NCBI GenBank assembly: GCA_900540205.1
Contig: UQER01000001.1
Span: 117,317 to 181,316 of the forward strand
Reading direction: 5' to 3'
Source: an uncultured Porphyromonadaceae bacterium
GTDB lineage: Bacteria > Bacteroidota > Bacteroidia > Bacteroidales > Muribaculaceae
Length of the DNA: 64,000 bases
In this document: piece after piece, positions 19,096 to 27,103 of the stretch
Numbering within the stretch: position 1 is the first letter of the stretch
Layout: each line of letters starts with the position of its first letter
Position numbers and translations under genes: made by a program
Notes under the pieces: generated by a model
What the model saw: the letters and a program-made list of their open reading frames with translations, nothing else
What the model was told of the DNA's origin: nothing
Database searches by the model: none

Positions 19096-19103
19096 CAAAG
19101 TTA
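19096..19103 (-). promoter_or_regulatory. -7 box for the EamA transporter gene
   Basis: TAACTTTG on the minus strand matches TAnnTTTG and sits 30 bp upstream of the start codon. The -33 position has only TTC, so the match is partial. Confidence 0.4.
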
Positions 19104-19155
19104 CAACAATTTCATTATCCGCGAATCCATGTAGCCATCCGCAAAATGCCCGTTT

Positions 19156-21114
19156 TTATCCGCGCGATATGCGGCGTCCGGGCGATGTGTTGATGATCAG
19201 AGGCACGGTTTCGGCCGTGATAATGCTTGTGTCGAGGCCGAGGGCCGAGCGGTAGGAAACGCCAAGCTTCCTCAGCGCCTCATAAAGGCGCATCAGTTGC
19301 CCTGCGCGGCGCGGGCAGTTGCTCGACGGGGAGAATACCCTGTGGAGTATGATAAAGCGGAAATCGCCGGGAATGCCCTCTTTGCGGAGTGAAGGATAGG
19401 TGCTGGTGAGGTCGATGTCGCCCGTGGCCACAAGGTTCTCTACCACCTGACGCAGGTAGACGCTGATTTTCGGGGCTACCCTGAAGCCGAGCCGCATATT
19501 CACATAGTAGATAGTCTGCGGCACCACGATGTCGACGGTGTATTTCAGCGTGTCGGGTTCATCCACATCGAGAATGTGGATGAACCAGTAGTGGTCGGCG
19601 CGTTTGGGCTGTTTGTTCACGATGGAGTAGATCAGTTTGCTCTCAATTCTGGCAGGATTGTCGGAGAGGGTGAGATAGACCAGATTGGAGGCGTATTTGG
19701 GGATTTCGCGGTCGTTCTTGATGTCGGTGATCAGGCCTGCGCATTCCGCCATCTCGCGGTACTCGATGAACCGGGCGCGGGTGCGCGATGCATTGCGCCA
19801 CACAATCATTACGGCCGCCACAAGTCCGGCTATCAGCAGGCTGAACCAGCCGCCATGGGTGAATTTGAAAAGGTTGGCCACGAAGAAAATCCCTTCGAGC
19901 GTGATGAACACACCTGCGAAAAGCACACATGCCCAGCGGTTTACCCCTTTGTGGCGCAGCCAGAATGTGAGCAGCAGTGTGGTCATGAGCATGGTTATGG
20001 TGATGGCCAGCCCATAGGCCGCCTCCATGTGGCCTGAATCGCGGAACAGGCCAACCGTGAGGAGGCAGCCGGCAAAAAGCATCCAGTTGACCGACGGAAT
20101 GTAGAGCTGTCCCTTCTCAAGCGAGGGGTACTGTATGCTCAGACGTGGCCAGAACCCCAGGTTGATGGCCTCTGAAAAGATGGTGAACGAGCCGCTGAGC
20201 AAAGCCTGGCTTGCTATGATGGCCGCCCCGGTTGACATTATGATGCCTATGAGCGTGAATCCCTGCGGCATGATGGCATAGAACGGATTGATGGAGGTTA
20301 CATCTGTTCCCTCATGGCTTATGAGCCATGCGCCCTGGCCGAGGTAGTTCAGAATCAGCATCACTTTCACGAACGCCCAGCTTACGGTGATGTTTTTGCG
20401 GCCGCAGTGCCCGAGATCGGAATACAACGCCTCAGCTCCGGTGGTGCAAAGGAACACGGCCCCGAGAATCAGGAACCATCCGGGTGATGAGACAAGCAGT
20501 TTCACTGCGTACCACGGATTGAAGGCCTTGAGGATGGCAGGATAGGCAGCAAGGTTTATGGCGCCCAGGACACCGAGCATAAGGAACCATACAAGCATGA
20601 AGGGCCCGAAATATCGCCCGATACGTCCGGTGCCTGCCTGCTGCATGAGGAATATGAGAAAGATGATAAGCAGAACAATAGGTACCACAGGTACGGCAGG
20701 AGCCACCAGCCGTAGCCCTTCGATGGCCGATGTCACGGTGATGGCCGGGGTGATTACACCGTCGGCAATGAGGGCAGCCGCGCCGATTGCCGCCACGAGG
20801 TAAAGCCAGCGCTTCGGGATGCGTCGCAGCAGGGCGAACAGGGCAAGTATGCCGCCTTCCCCCTTGTTATCGGCGTGCAGGGCCAGCAATACGTATTTCA
20901 CGGTGGTCTGGAGCGTGAGTGTCCAGATCACGCAGGATATGGCGCCGGCGATGTAGTCCACGTCGAAATGCGGATTCACCCCCACGATGGCTTTCATCAC
21001 ATAAAGAGGTGATGTGCCTATGTCGCCGAACACAATTCCGATGGTAACAAGAAGTCCCGCCAACGACAGGCGGCCGAGAGCCGATGCATGATGTGATGTA
21101 CACTGTTTTTCCAT
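19156..21114 (-). CDS. kup: Kup-type potassium uptake protein
   Basis: 652 residues from the ATG at 21112-21114 (MEKQCTSHHASALGRLSLAG). A longer in-frame start at 21237 would overlap the HepT gene and lacks family similarity. About twelve membrane segments occupy residues 15-450, starting with the Kup signature GIVFGDIGTSPLYVM. The cytoplasmic C-terminal domain contains a repeated LVYLTLSDNPARIESKLIYSI-type segment common in Bacteroidetes homologues. Kup carriers bring in K+ with H+ across the inner membrane. The gene lies 50 bp downstream of the toxin-antitoxin pair on the same strand and may be partly read from it. Confidence 0.93.
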   Translation of the reverse strand: MEKQCTSHHASALGRLSLAGLLVTIGIVFGDIGTSPLYVMKAIVGVNPHFDVDYIAGAISCVIWTLTLQTTVKYVLLALHADNKGEGGILALFALLRRIPKRWLYLVAAIGAAALIADGVITPAITVTSAIEGLRLVAPAVPVVPIVLLIIFLIFLMQQAGTGRIGRYFGPFMLVWFLMLGVLGAINLAAYPAILKAFNPWYAVKLLVSSPGWFLILGAVFLCTTGAEALYSDLGHCGRKNITVSWAFVKVMLILNYLGQGAWLISHEGTDVTSINPFYAIMPQGFTLIGIIMSTGAAIIASQALLSGSFTIFSEAINLGFWPRLSIQYPSLEKGQLYIPSVNWMLFAGCLLTVGLFRDSGHMEAAYGLAITITMLMTTLLLTFWLRHKGVNRWACVLFAGVFITLEGIFFVANLFKFTHGGWFSLLIAGLVAAVMIVWRNASRTRARFIEYREMAECAGLITDIKNDREIPKYASNLVYLTLSDNPARIESKLIYSIVNKQPKRADHYWFIHILDVDEPDTLKYTVDIVVPQTIYYVNMRLGFRVAPKISVYLRQVVENLVATGDIDLTSTYPSLRKEGIPGDFRFIILHRVFSPSSNCPRRAGQLMRLYEALRKLGVSYRSALGLDTSIITAETVPLIINTSPGRRISRG

Positions 21115-21164
21115 ACCATCCAAACGCCCGTGCCACCCCTTTTGTTTGCCGGTTTTTATTCCTG

Positions 21165-21509
21165 TTATTCCTGCGGTTCGATGAGTTGCAGTATATCGGC
21201 TTTTAGTCTCGGAATATGATTGATGACAATTGCCCACAGAATGTCTGGTTTCAGGGAATCGTAGGCATGTATGACATAATTTCGCGTATCGACAATTTTC
21301 CGAGACGAGGTGATGCTGATGTTTGGTTCGATTTTCAGAATTCGATTCATCGCCTCTCCCAATATTTCGATATTACGTTCTACAAATTTGCGGAAAACCA
21401 CGTCATTTTCAAAAACATCATACTGGCGTCCGAATCTGTTTTCTGCCACTTCTATGTCGGAAATCGCCTGTAGCATATCCTCAAGATATTTTTCTACTGA
21501 TTTATCCAT
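21165..21509 (-). CDS. hepT: HepT-like RNase toxin (DUF86)
   Basis: A 114-residue all-helical HEPN protein. The catalytic RX4H motif is R76 NYVI H81, and Tyr83 makes the full RX4HXY form. In this family the tyrosine is AMPylated by the partner nucleotidyltransferase to neutralise the toxin. Its start overlaps the last 8 bp of the MntA-like gene, the usual antitoxin-first order. HepT cleaves RNA when not neutralised. The locus sits directly beside the phage integration site, on the host side, so it is probably host-encoded. Confidence 0.85.
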   Translation of the reverse strand: MDKSVEKYLEDMLQAISDIEVAENRFGRQYDVFENDVVFRKFVERNIEILGEAMNRILKIEPNISITSSRKIVDTRNYVIHAYDSLKPDILWAIVINHIPRLKADILQLIEPQE

Positions 21510-21813
21510 AGATCAATAGTTTTGTGGTGTCTAACTCTTTGCGGAAAATCTTATTTTTCACGGCATCATCGCAGACAAGGTCTATGCGGCGGCCGAACAG
21601 AGCCTCGAGTTCATGCAAGAAGTCGAAAAAAATATCGGCCCAGTCAAGACCTTCGCGGTTGATGGTTTCCGTGTCGAAATCGACCGACAGGTCCACGTCG
21701 CTGTTGTCGTTGAAATCTGGAGTCAGGATTGAGCCGAATACCCACAGTTTTGCCACCCTGTACTTTTTGCACAAGGCCACAATCTTGTCCATATTCATTT
21801 CTATCAGCTTCAT
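21502..21813 (-). CDS. mntA: MntA-like nucleotidyltransferase antitoxin
   Basis: A minimal nucleotidyltransferase of about 103 residues from the ATG at 21811-21813. The signature GSX10DXD is intact: G30 S31, ten residues, then D42 V D44 (numbered from the upstream in-frame ATG at 21822). Proteins of this type AMPylate the tyrosine of HepT. The promoter just upstream would start RNA close to 21813, so the in-frame ATGs at 21798 or 21792 are also possible starts. The pair is probably autoregulated through a palindrome in the promoter. Confidence 0.85.
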   Translation of the reverse strand: MKLIEMNMDKIVALCKKYRVAKLWVFGSILTPDFNDNSDVDLSVDFDTETINREGLDWADIFFDFLHELEALFGRRIDLVCDDAVKNKIFRKELDTTKLLIYG

Positions 21814-21819
21814 TCTTTG

Positions 21820-21850
21820 CAAAAATAATCATTTATAATGATATAACAAA
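21820..21850 (-). promoter_or_regulatory. Promoter with palindromic operator, mntA-hepT
   Basis: On the minus strand TTTG (plus 21847-21850), a 19-bp spacer and TATTTTTG (plus 21820-21827) fit the Bacteroidetes consensus exactly. The spacer contains a perfect 15-bp palindrome, ATCATTTATAATGAT, at 21828-21842. It is a likely operator for self-repression of the pair. The TTTG box is part of the T-run of the adjacent terminator. Confidence 0.65.
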
Positions 21851-21882
21851 AAAAGCGAACTCAGATTGAAGTCTGAATTCGC
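21848..21882 (-). terminator. Terminator hairpin read on the minus strand, at the host-phage junction
   Basis: The stem GCGAAcTCAGA with TCTGAaTTCGC (one mismatch, loop TTGAAG) occupies 21855-21882. The A-run at 21848-21854 becomes a U-run on the minus strand. No minus-strand gene now lies directly upstream, which suggests that the gene it once served was separated by phage insertion. Confidence 0.65.
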
Positions 21883-21905
21883 CTTGGGGGTGGTGGAGTA
21901 CAGCG
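21883..21905. other. Probable left attachment site region (attL)
   Basis: Read on the minus strand, 21900 to 21883 is TACTCCACCACCCCCAAG, directly followed by a terminator. CTCCACCA is the kind of 3' end seen on tRNA or tmRNA genes, the commonest targets of tyrosine integrases. No T-arm sequence lies upstream of it here. This is as expected if the rest of the RNA gene was moved to the other end of the prophage. The exact core cannot be set without the right end. Confidence 0.4.
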
Positions 21906-22062
21906 GACTATTAATAAAGTTAAGGGCGATATTTTGGGATAAAGGGGTGGGCTAAATATTGCTGATAGACAGAGTGGGGGGAGTTCGATAGAATAAAATG
22001 GGATTTATTTTGATAAAGTGAGATGTGTGCGTAAATTTGTGCGTAACTTTAAATTTGCTGAG

Positions 22063-23406
22063 ATGGCTGTAAATTTTTATCTCGACGTGAGAGTGGATAA
22101 ACGGGGAGACGCGCCGATTAGGGTGAGTATCTCGATTCGTGGGGTGCGACTATTGACTTCATCCGGACAGAAGATTTGTCCGGCGAAATGGGATGCCAAT
22201 AGGCAACTCGTACGAAAAGGTGCAACCAATGCATCGGGTGTGGTGTGGTCGGCAATAAATTCTGCACTCAATAAGATAAGGGATCACTACCTGGAGCTTG
22301 AAGGGGATTGTATTGCGCAGGGCATCCATACAACAGTGGCGGATTTAAAGGCTGATTTCGCCCGAACTTTTGGCCGATACAATCGCAACCCATCCAATGT
22401 GACGGATGGTGGTGACAATTATACGATTTTTGATTACATAGATATTTTCATAAAAGAGATGGGGGAGAGCAATGGATGGACGACAAGTACATGCCAAAAA
22501 TTCTCTGCCCTTAAAAATCATTTATCTGCATTTAATGAAACACTATCGTTTGAGGAACTAAGCGAGGACAATCTGTCGAAATTCATAGTTTTTTTGAGGG
22601 AGGACCTCAACATGCGTAATTCTACGGTTGCGAAGCAGCTGGCATTTCTGAAATGGTTTCTCAGGTGGGCCACAACTAAGGGAGTTAACTCAAACAGGGC
22701 GTTTGAATCGTTTGCGCCAAAATTCAAAACGGCACCAAAAAAGGTCGTTTTTCTGGAGTGGGATGAGCTCATGCGGGTTTTTCGCTTTGAAGTGCCCGAT
22801 AATGGTGTAGAAGTCCGGTTGAGGGACTGCAACGGCGAGACATATGTTAAGGTCGTTCATGACGCAGCGGCGATTGCTAAGACCCGTGATATATTTTGTT
22901 TTTGCTGTTTCACCTCTTTGCGCTATTCGGATGCTCAGAATCTCAAAAAAACAGACATTAAGAACGGTGCTATTACGATTACAACCATAAAAACAGCGGA
23001 TACTCTGACCATTGAGCTGAACAAGTACGCACTTGAGATACTTGAGAAATATCTTGATCAACCGATGTCGGGAGGTTACGTGTTCCCGAGAATCACGAAT
23101 CAGAGGATGAATGTCTATTTGAAAGATTTATGTGAGCTCTGTGGCATTAATCAACCGATAACACAGACCTATTATAAGGGTGCCGAGAGGCATGATGAAA
23201 CAGCGCCGAAGTTTGAGATGATGGGCACGCATGCCGGTCGCAGGACATTCATATGTAATGCCCTGATGCTTGGAATCCCGGCTGAAACCGTGATGAAGTG
23301 GACTGGGCACAGCGATTACAAGGCGATGAAACCGTATATAGACATAACCAATTCTGCGAAAGCAAAAGCAATGGCCAAGTTCAATGATCTTACTTCAGAG
23401 AGTTGA
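22063..23406 (+). CDS. Tyrosine integrase
   Basis: 447 residues from the ATG at 22063 (MAVNFYLDVRVDKRGDAPIR); an upstream GTG at 22018 is less likely. It has an N-terminal arm-binding domain (about 1-100), a SAM-like core-binding domain (about 120-215) and a catalytic domain. Catalytic residues are R287 (SLRYSD), K310, H390 and R393 (HAGRR), H416 (WTGHSDY) and the nucleophile Y425. It is of the Bacteroidetes phage/conjugative-element type and should integrate and excise the prophage at the adjacent site. It is convergent with the repressor operon, and its 3' end overlaps the last small gene of that operon by 17 bp. Confidence 0.93.
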   Translation: MAVNFYLDVRVDKRGDAPIRVSISIRGVRLLTSSGQKICPAKWDANRQLVRKGATNASGVVWSAINSALNKIRDHYLELEGDCIAQGIHTTVADLKADFARTFGRYNRNPSNVTDGGDNYTIFDYIDIFIKEMGESNGWTTSTCQKFSALKNHLSAFNETLSFEELSEDNLSKFIVFLREDLNMRNSTVAKQLAFLKWFLRWATTKGVNSNRAFESFAPKFKTAPKKVVFLEWDELMRVFRFEVPDNGVEVRLRDCNGETYVKVVHDAAAIAKTRDIFCFCCFTSLRYSDAQNLKKTDIKNGAITITTIKTADTLTIELNKYALEILEKYLDQPMSGGYVFPRITNQRMNVYLKDLCELCGINQPITQTYYKGAERHDETAPKFEMMGTHAGRRTFICNALMLGIPAETVMKWTGHSDYKAMKPYIDITNSAKAKAMAKFNDLTSES

Positions 23407-23671
23407 TGTGTTGGTCCGGTCTTTTATAAAAATCACCAATGCCCGTAAGAAGCCACATGGGGGAGACACCATAGTCTCTCACAAGGAATGAGAGCCACGA
23501 CACCTGAAAGATGTCGCGTTCCGGTTCTTTCTCCAGTGTGTTCAGGTTCCATCGGTTGATGCCATACTCACGGGTAAAGGTCTGCTTTCCCCTGATTTTG
23601 CGGTCTTCCTTCAGACGATAGAGGGCTGCAAAAAAACGCTTCACGATTGCTTGGCTTTCGGGAGTTTGCAT
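23390..23671 (-). CDS. Small HTH-like phage protein
   Basis: 93 residues with a helical DNA-binding-like N-terminus (VKRFFAALYRLKEDRKIRGK) and an ending MWLLTGIGDFYK. That end resembles the helix after the HTH in CI-type repressors (compare WLLTGEG in the CI gene here). There is no peptidase domain. It overlaps the upstream HTH gene by 31 bp and the integrase end by 17 bp. It could modulate lysogeny or integrase expression; this is inference. Confidence 0.6.
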   Translation of the reverse strand: MQTPESQAIVKRFFAALYRLKEDRKIRGKQTFTREYGINRWNLNTLEKEPERDIFQVSWLSFLVRDYGVSPMWLLTGIGDFYKRPDQHINSLK

Positions 23672-24120
23672 GGCATGACAGATTTAGCGATTGCATTATT
23701 GACACGGGCCTCAAGCGACTGCCGACGTTCAGCAAGGAGGTGCTCCCAGTGGGCAACCTCCTCATCGGAGAAGTCAGGATAGGATTTGCCGCTCAATACC
23801 TCCTCAAAGCGATGGATCTCATCGGGAGACATGACAGACAGGAAACGATCTAACATGAGGATAGACTGCACGTGGGCATACGTCTCCCGGCGCAGACCGA
23901 ACATCTTGTCATCGTTCAGCATTTCGCCCTCACCGAGGAGCAGCCATCGGGCATTTATCTCCGGCAGTTTTTCCAGCAGCGTCAGCACAGGCTGTAACCC
24001 GAAGTTTTCTCCACGCAGCAGTTTGGCAAGATACTGAGGAGTCCAACCGAGAAGCTCGGCAAATGCCTTCTGCCGTCCACCGGTCTTATATTTGATTATA
24101 TCTAAAAGGCGATTGTTCAT
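23641..24120 (-). CDS. HTH transcriptional regulator, CI-like without peptidase
   Basis: 159 residues from the ATG at 24118-24120 (MNNRLLDIIKYKTGGRQKAF). An HTH at about 15-45 (KAFAELLGWTPQYLAKLLRG) is followed by INARWLLLGEGEML, the stretch that closes the DNA-binding domain in CI/HTH_XRE repressors. The remainder is helical and lacks the Ser-Lys S24 protease. It is the third gene of the lysogeny operon, after the repressor and the nuclease-like gene. It may act as a second DNA-binding regulator. Confidence 0.7.
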   Translation of the reverse strand: MNNRLLDIIKYKTGGRQKAFAELLGWTPQYLAKLLRGENFGLQPVLTLLEKLPEINARWLLLGEGEMLNDDKMFGLRRETYAHVQSILMLDRFLSVMSPDEIHRFEEVLSGKSYPDFSDEEVAHWEHLLAERRQSLEARVNNAIAKSVMPCKLPKAKQS

Positions 24121-24234
24121 GAGATAGCCTTTATTTTGCCGTGTGTCGCGCTGTTCAGCTTCGGGTGGCACAAGTGTCCACGGAAGACCAGAAGCGCGGC
24201 GTGTGGCGATTTTTGAGTGAAATAACTTTATCGC

Positions 24235-25353
24235 CTATTTATTATAGATCAAAACCGTTGCACGAAGCTGATCAGCATAATTATATATGTCATCAAGCGA
24301 CTGAATCTCCACCTTCTCTTCATTGCGCTCGGCATCGAAGAGACCTATGTATTTCACCGATTTTGCATTGAATCGCAACCGACATATTGGACGGCGGTTA
24401 TTATCGTCGAGCAAGATGGAAAAATACGTCTGCGCGTCCCGATATACCACACGCGACACATCTACTACAGGGCGAAGGATTGCCTTAACAATCAAATAGC
24501 CCTCTATTTCTTCCTGAGTTGTAACAATTCCTTTCTCCTCATCAACGGCAACAACGCCAAAGGGCAATGCCGGCATCTTTTCAGGATTAGGCTCGCCTGA
24601 AGGGGACTCTTCATGCGCCGTCTGTGGTTGAGGAATCTCGGTCGTTGTTTTCATTGCAATACCGAGGCGGTCTGAAATGCGATCATTGATAATGGTCTCA
24701 ATAGCGGCAGAGACCAAAGGTCGGAACTGGTCGAGAACCTTCTGATTGATCACGCCAGAATAAACTTTTTTTGCAATGAAGCGTACGAATTCGTCTGCAG
24801 GATTAAATATTTCGCCCAGCAGAACGGATTTTAACTGAGTGGTATATTTTAGCTCCTGAGCAGTACTCAAAATCGCATCCACATTGTAATAGGACTTGTG
24901 AAACTTCTTCAATTGTTCAATATCCGCGTCCGAGAGGTCAAGAAGATTGACTACAAGAAACGGTTTGCTATCCATAATGTTCTGCTTCTCAAGGTCGGTA
25001 TAGAACCGATACTCGACACCATTAGTAAGAGCGCCAAAGCGAGCATTTGAAGCCACAAAATATTTCTGGAGCTGGGAATTATGCAAATCAAGGTTCGATG
25101 AGCAATGTTTGCATTCAATCAAAAGGATTGTTTCGTCGTTGTGCTTTATGGCATAATCTATTTTTTCGCCCTTCTTTTTGATGAGGTCACAGTCCAACTC
25201 TGGTACGACTTCAAATGGGTTGAATACGTCATAGCCCAAAGCCGATATGAGAGGCAGCACGAAAGCGTTCTTTGTAGCTTCCTCCGTCTGGACTACATCT
25301 TTCTGAGTTTTTATGCGTTCTGCAAGTTGCAGTACGGAATCTTTAAAGTCCAT
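24235..25353 (-). CDS. HsdR N-terminal-type nuclease-like protein
   Basis: A 372-residue protein whose first 200 residues resemble the N-terminal endonuclease domain of type I restriction HsdR subunits. PD-(D/E)XK residues are D66 (KIDYAI), E80 and K82 (IECKH), followed by a Q-containing helix (LQKYFVAS). It lacks the helicase motors of HsdR. The C-terminal part (about 270-370) is a separate beta-rich domain, possibly for substrate or DNA recognition. It lies 18 bp downstream of the repressor gene and so should be made in the lysogen. That fits a role in excluding other phages or plasmids, but no experiment supports this here. Confidence 0.75.
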   Translation of the reverse strand: MDFKDSVLQLAERIKTQKDVVQTEEATKNAFVLPLISALGYDVFNPFEVVPELDCDLIKKKGEKIDYAIKHNDETILLIECKHCSSNLDLHNSQLQKYFVASNARFGALTNGVEYRFYTDLEKQNIMDSKPFLVVNLLDLSDADIEQLKKFHKSYYNVDAILSTAQELKYTTQLKSVLLGEIFNPADEFVRFIAKKVYSGVINQKVLDQFRPLVSAAIETIINDRISDRLGIAMKTTTEIPQPQTAHEESPSGEPNPEKMPALPFGVVAVDEEKGIVTTQEEIEGYLIVKAILRPVVDVSRVVYRDAQTYFSILLDDNNRRPICRLRFNAKSVKYIGLFDAERNEEKVEIQSLDDIYNYADQLRATVLIYNK

Positions 25354-25371
25354 TTGATATAGATTATATAG

Positions 25372-26076
25372 TTAACGAATTTCTGAAGATATTATGCGCT
25401 TGGCTTTGAAAAGCGCTCGCAAGTCAGCTAATGCCACAGTCATCTCACCGTATCCTTCATTATCTGATCGAAGTACCAGATAATTCTCAGTGAGAAGGTG
25501 ATTGCGTGCTACGCGCTTAACCACTACATAATCGCTAAACACAGCCACTACAACACCCTCGGCATAGTGCCAGCTGCGCGCGGGTATTTCCTTTGCAAGA
25601 ATTAATGACCCGGAGGGAATTGTCGGAAACATAGAATCACCATCTACCTCAAAGATTCGCAAGGAATCAATTTCATTGCGTTCGTTGCCAAAAGGCACTA
25701 TCGGATACTTATCTAAATCAGCATTACGACCTTCGGAAAGACTCTCTACAAAAGTCGCGGTGGCTGAAATCGGCACGAAGTCAACCATCATGACGTCTTC
25801 GTCTTTTTGATCGGCTGGGAACACCTCTCCAACAATCTTAGCATTCGAGGCGGCTCCGTCGCTTGCATTCAACATATTGCCCTCCCCTGTCAGTAGCCAT
25901 GATTTTGATATCCCGAACTTATTGCTCCAAATTTCAGCTTGCCTCTTGCCAAACCGCTGTCGTCCACCAAGCAATGCGTTTACATAGGCTTTTGAGACAC
26001 CAAGGCTTTCAGCTATAGCGACTTGTGAAAGACCTATAGCCTTAAAGTAATTTTGGAGTGCTTCATGAATCTCCAT
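25372..26076 (-). CDS. CI-like repressor with S24 autoprotease domain
   Basis: 234 residues. The HTH_XRE domain covers about 5-65 (LSQVAIAESLGVSKAYVNALLGG). The LexA/CI-type S24 peptidase domain covers about 125-225, with the catalytic dyad Ser148 (GDSMFP) and Lys187 (VVVKRV). It should hold the prophage in lysogeny by blocking the divergent early promoter and should cleave itself on RecA activation after DNA damage. The divergent region 26077-26218 carries repeats that are good operator candidates. Confidence 0.9.
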   Translation of the reverse strand: MEIHEALQNYFKAIGLSQVAIAESLGVSKAYVNALLGGRQRFGKRQAEIWSNKFGISKSWLLTGEGNMLNASDGAASNAKIVGEVFPADQKDEDVMMVDFVPISATATFVESLSEGRNADLDKYPIVPFGNERNEIDSLRIFEVDGDSMFPTIPSGSLILAKEIPARSWHYAEGVVVAVFSDYVVVKRVARNHLLTENYLVLRSDNEGYGEMTVALADLRALFKAKRIISSEIR

Positions 26077-26099
26077 TGCAAATAACTAAATAATGTTAA

Positions 26100-26145
26100 A
26101 TGATTTACTTTTTGTTGCTGGAGTAAATTATTATGATTTACTTTG
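26100..26145 (+). promoter_or_regulatory. Early promoter and candidate CI operators
   Basis: The 12-mer ATGATTTACTTT occurs exactly at 26100-26111 and again at 26133-26144, 33 bp apart. The second copy is part of an inverted repeat, GTAAAT-N7-ATTTAC, at 26123-26141. TTACTTTG at 26138-26145 is one base from the -7 consensus, with TTG about 20 bp upstream. A repressor bound to these sites would cover the early promoter. Confidence 0.5.
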
Positions 26146-26218
26146 CATCGGAAACGAAAACGTAACCGCACAAAAGTACAAAATCAAAAACGAAATTAAA
26201 AATTTAACTGAAAAGATT

Positions 26219-26635
26219 ATGACAATAGAAGAATACAGCACCCTCATGGGATACGGGAAAATCTGCGAATGGACTGAGTTCGCGACTGCGGATACCCTCT
26301 ACATGGTATTGGAGGATATGGACAAGCAGACATTCTGCCGGGAGTACAAAAAGATTGCGGGCAGCCCGTTGATACAGCTGCTTGCAAGCGCGGTAAGAAA
26401 AACAGAACTGGAGTCTGAAAACGCTTCCGCTCAGAACAAACGTACGGCATTTTCCCTGCTGAGACAGGCTGCACGCCTTAGGCGGGGCATAGTGAGCAAA
26501 GAGGACATGGCTGAAAGTCTCGACGGGATGGCCATGAGTTTGATTGACCGGAAAAGCTGCATCCGGCACAAAATTGCAAACAACCTTCAGCTGACGGAAA
26601 ACGATCTCAAATACATAACCGACAATCTCGAATAA
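26219..26635 (+). CDS. First early-operon protein, hypothetical
   Basis: 138 residues from the ATG at 26219 (MTIEEYSTLMGYGKICEW); the open frame reaches back to 26093 but that part covers the operator region. The protein is helical, with Lys/Arg-rich patches (SLLRQAARLRRG). As first gene under the repressor-controlled promoter it could be an antirepressor or early regulator. No family is recognised. Confidence 0.6.
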   Translation: MTIEEYSTLMGYGKICEWTEFATADTLYMVLEDMDKQTFCREYKKIAGSPLIQLLASAVRKTELESENASAQNKRTAFSLLRQAARLRRGIVSKEDMAESLDGMAMSLIDRKSCIRHKIANNLQLTENDLKYITDNLE

Positions 26636-26638
26636 GAC

Positions 26639-26836
26639 ATGGACAACGCGACGCATTACATCATCTGCACCAAATTGTGCGATATGCCCCAAGAGACAGT
26701 GGCCGAATATATCGGCACCCTCGACAGGCGAGGGGTCATAGATTTCTTCGGGCTGGAGAATGATAACGTGGAGAGCTACACGATACAGGTGGCTGGAACG
26801 CCTGTGGTTTACGGACACAGAAAAGCGATACTATGA
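26639..26836 (+). CDS. Small early hypothetical protein
   Basis: 65 residues (MDNATHYIICTKLCDMPQETV), 3 bp after the preceding gene. Its stop overlaps the next start in an ATGA, indicating translational coupling. No motif is recognised. Confidence 0.55.
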   Translation: MDNATHYIICTKLCDMPQETVAEYIGTLDRRGVIDFFGLENDNVESYTIQVAGTPVVYGHRKAIL

Positions 26837-27099
26837 ATCCCAAGAAATTCACAGCGACAACAAGCTGGCGCAAATCAATGCATTCGCTGCCCGACAGGAT
26901 ACGACTTGAGGTGTATGACGCCCTGTTTGATTATGTCGAGACAGGGAAAGAGCCGGAGATGACTCTGGAAGCGAAAGCGGCCTTCTCGTTTATCCGTACT
27001 GACATAGATCTTGAGGTAGACAAGACCATAGCCGTATGCGAGAAACGGCGTGAAAATGTGATGAAGCGGTGGCATCGCGGCACCATAAATTCAGAGTAA
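26833..27099 (+). CDS. DUF6291-like short protein
   Basis: 88 residues that match the N-terminus of the protein at 31721-32554: both have a SWxxxxxxxPxxxRxxxYDALxxYxETG pattern followed by FxFIxxxID and CEKRRxxxxKRW. That segment is the DUF6291-type replication-associated domain of Bacteroidetes phages. This copy stops right after the basic KRRENVMKRW end and lacks the C-terminal part. It may be a regulator or competitor of the longer protein. Confidence 0.65.
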   Translation: MNPKKFTATTSWRKSMHSLPDRIRLEVYDALFDYVETGKEPEMTLEAKAAFSFIRTDIDLEVDKTIAVCEKRRENVMKRWHRGTINSE

Positions 27100-27103
27100 T
27101 ACG

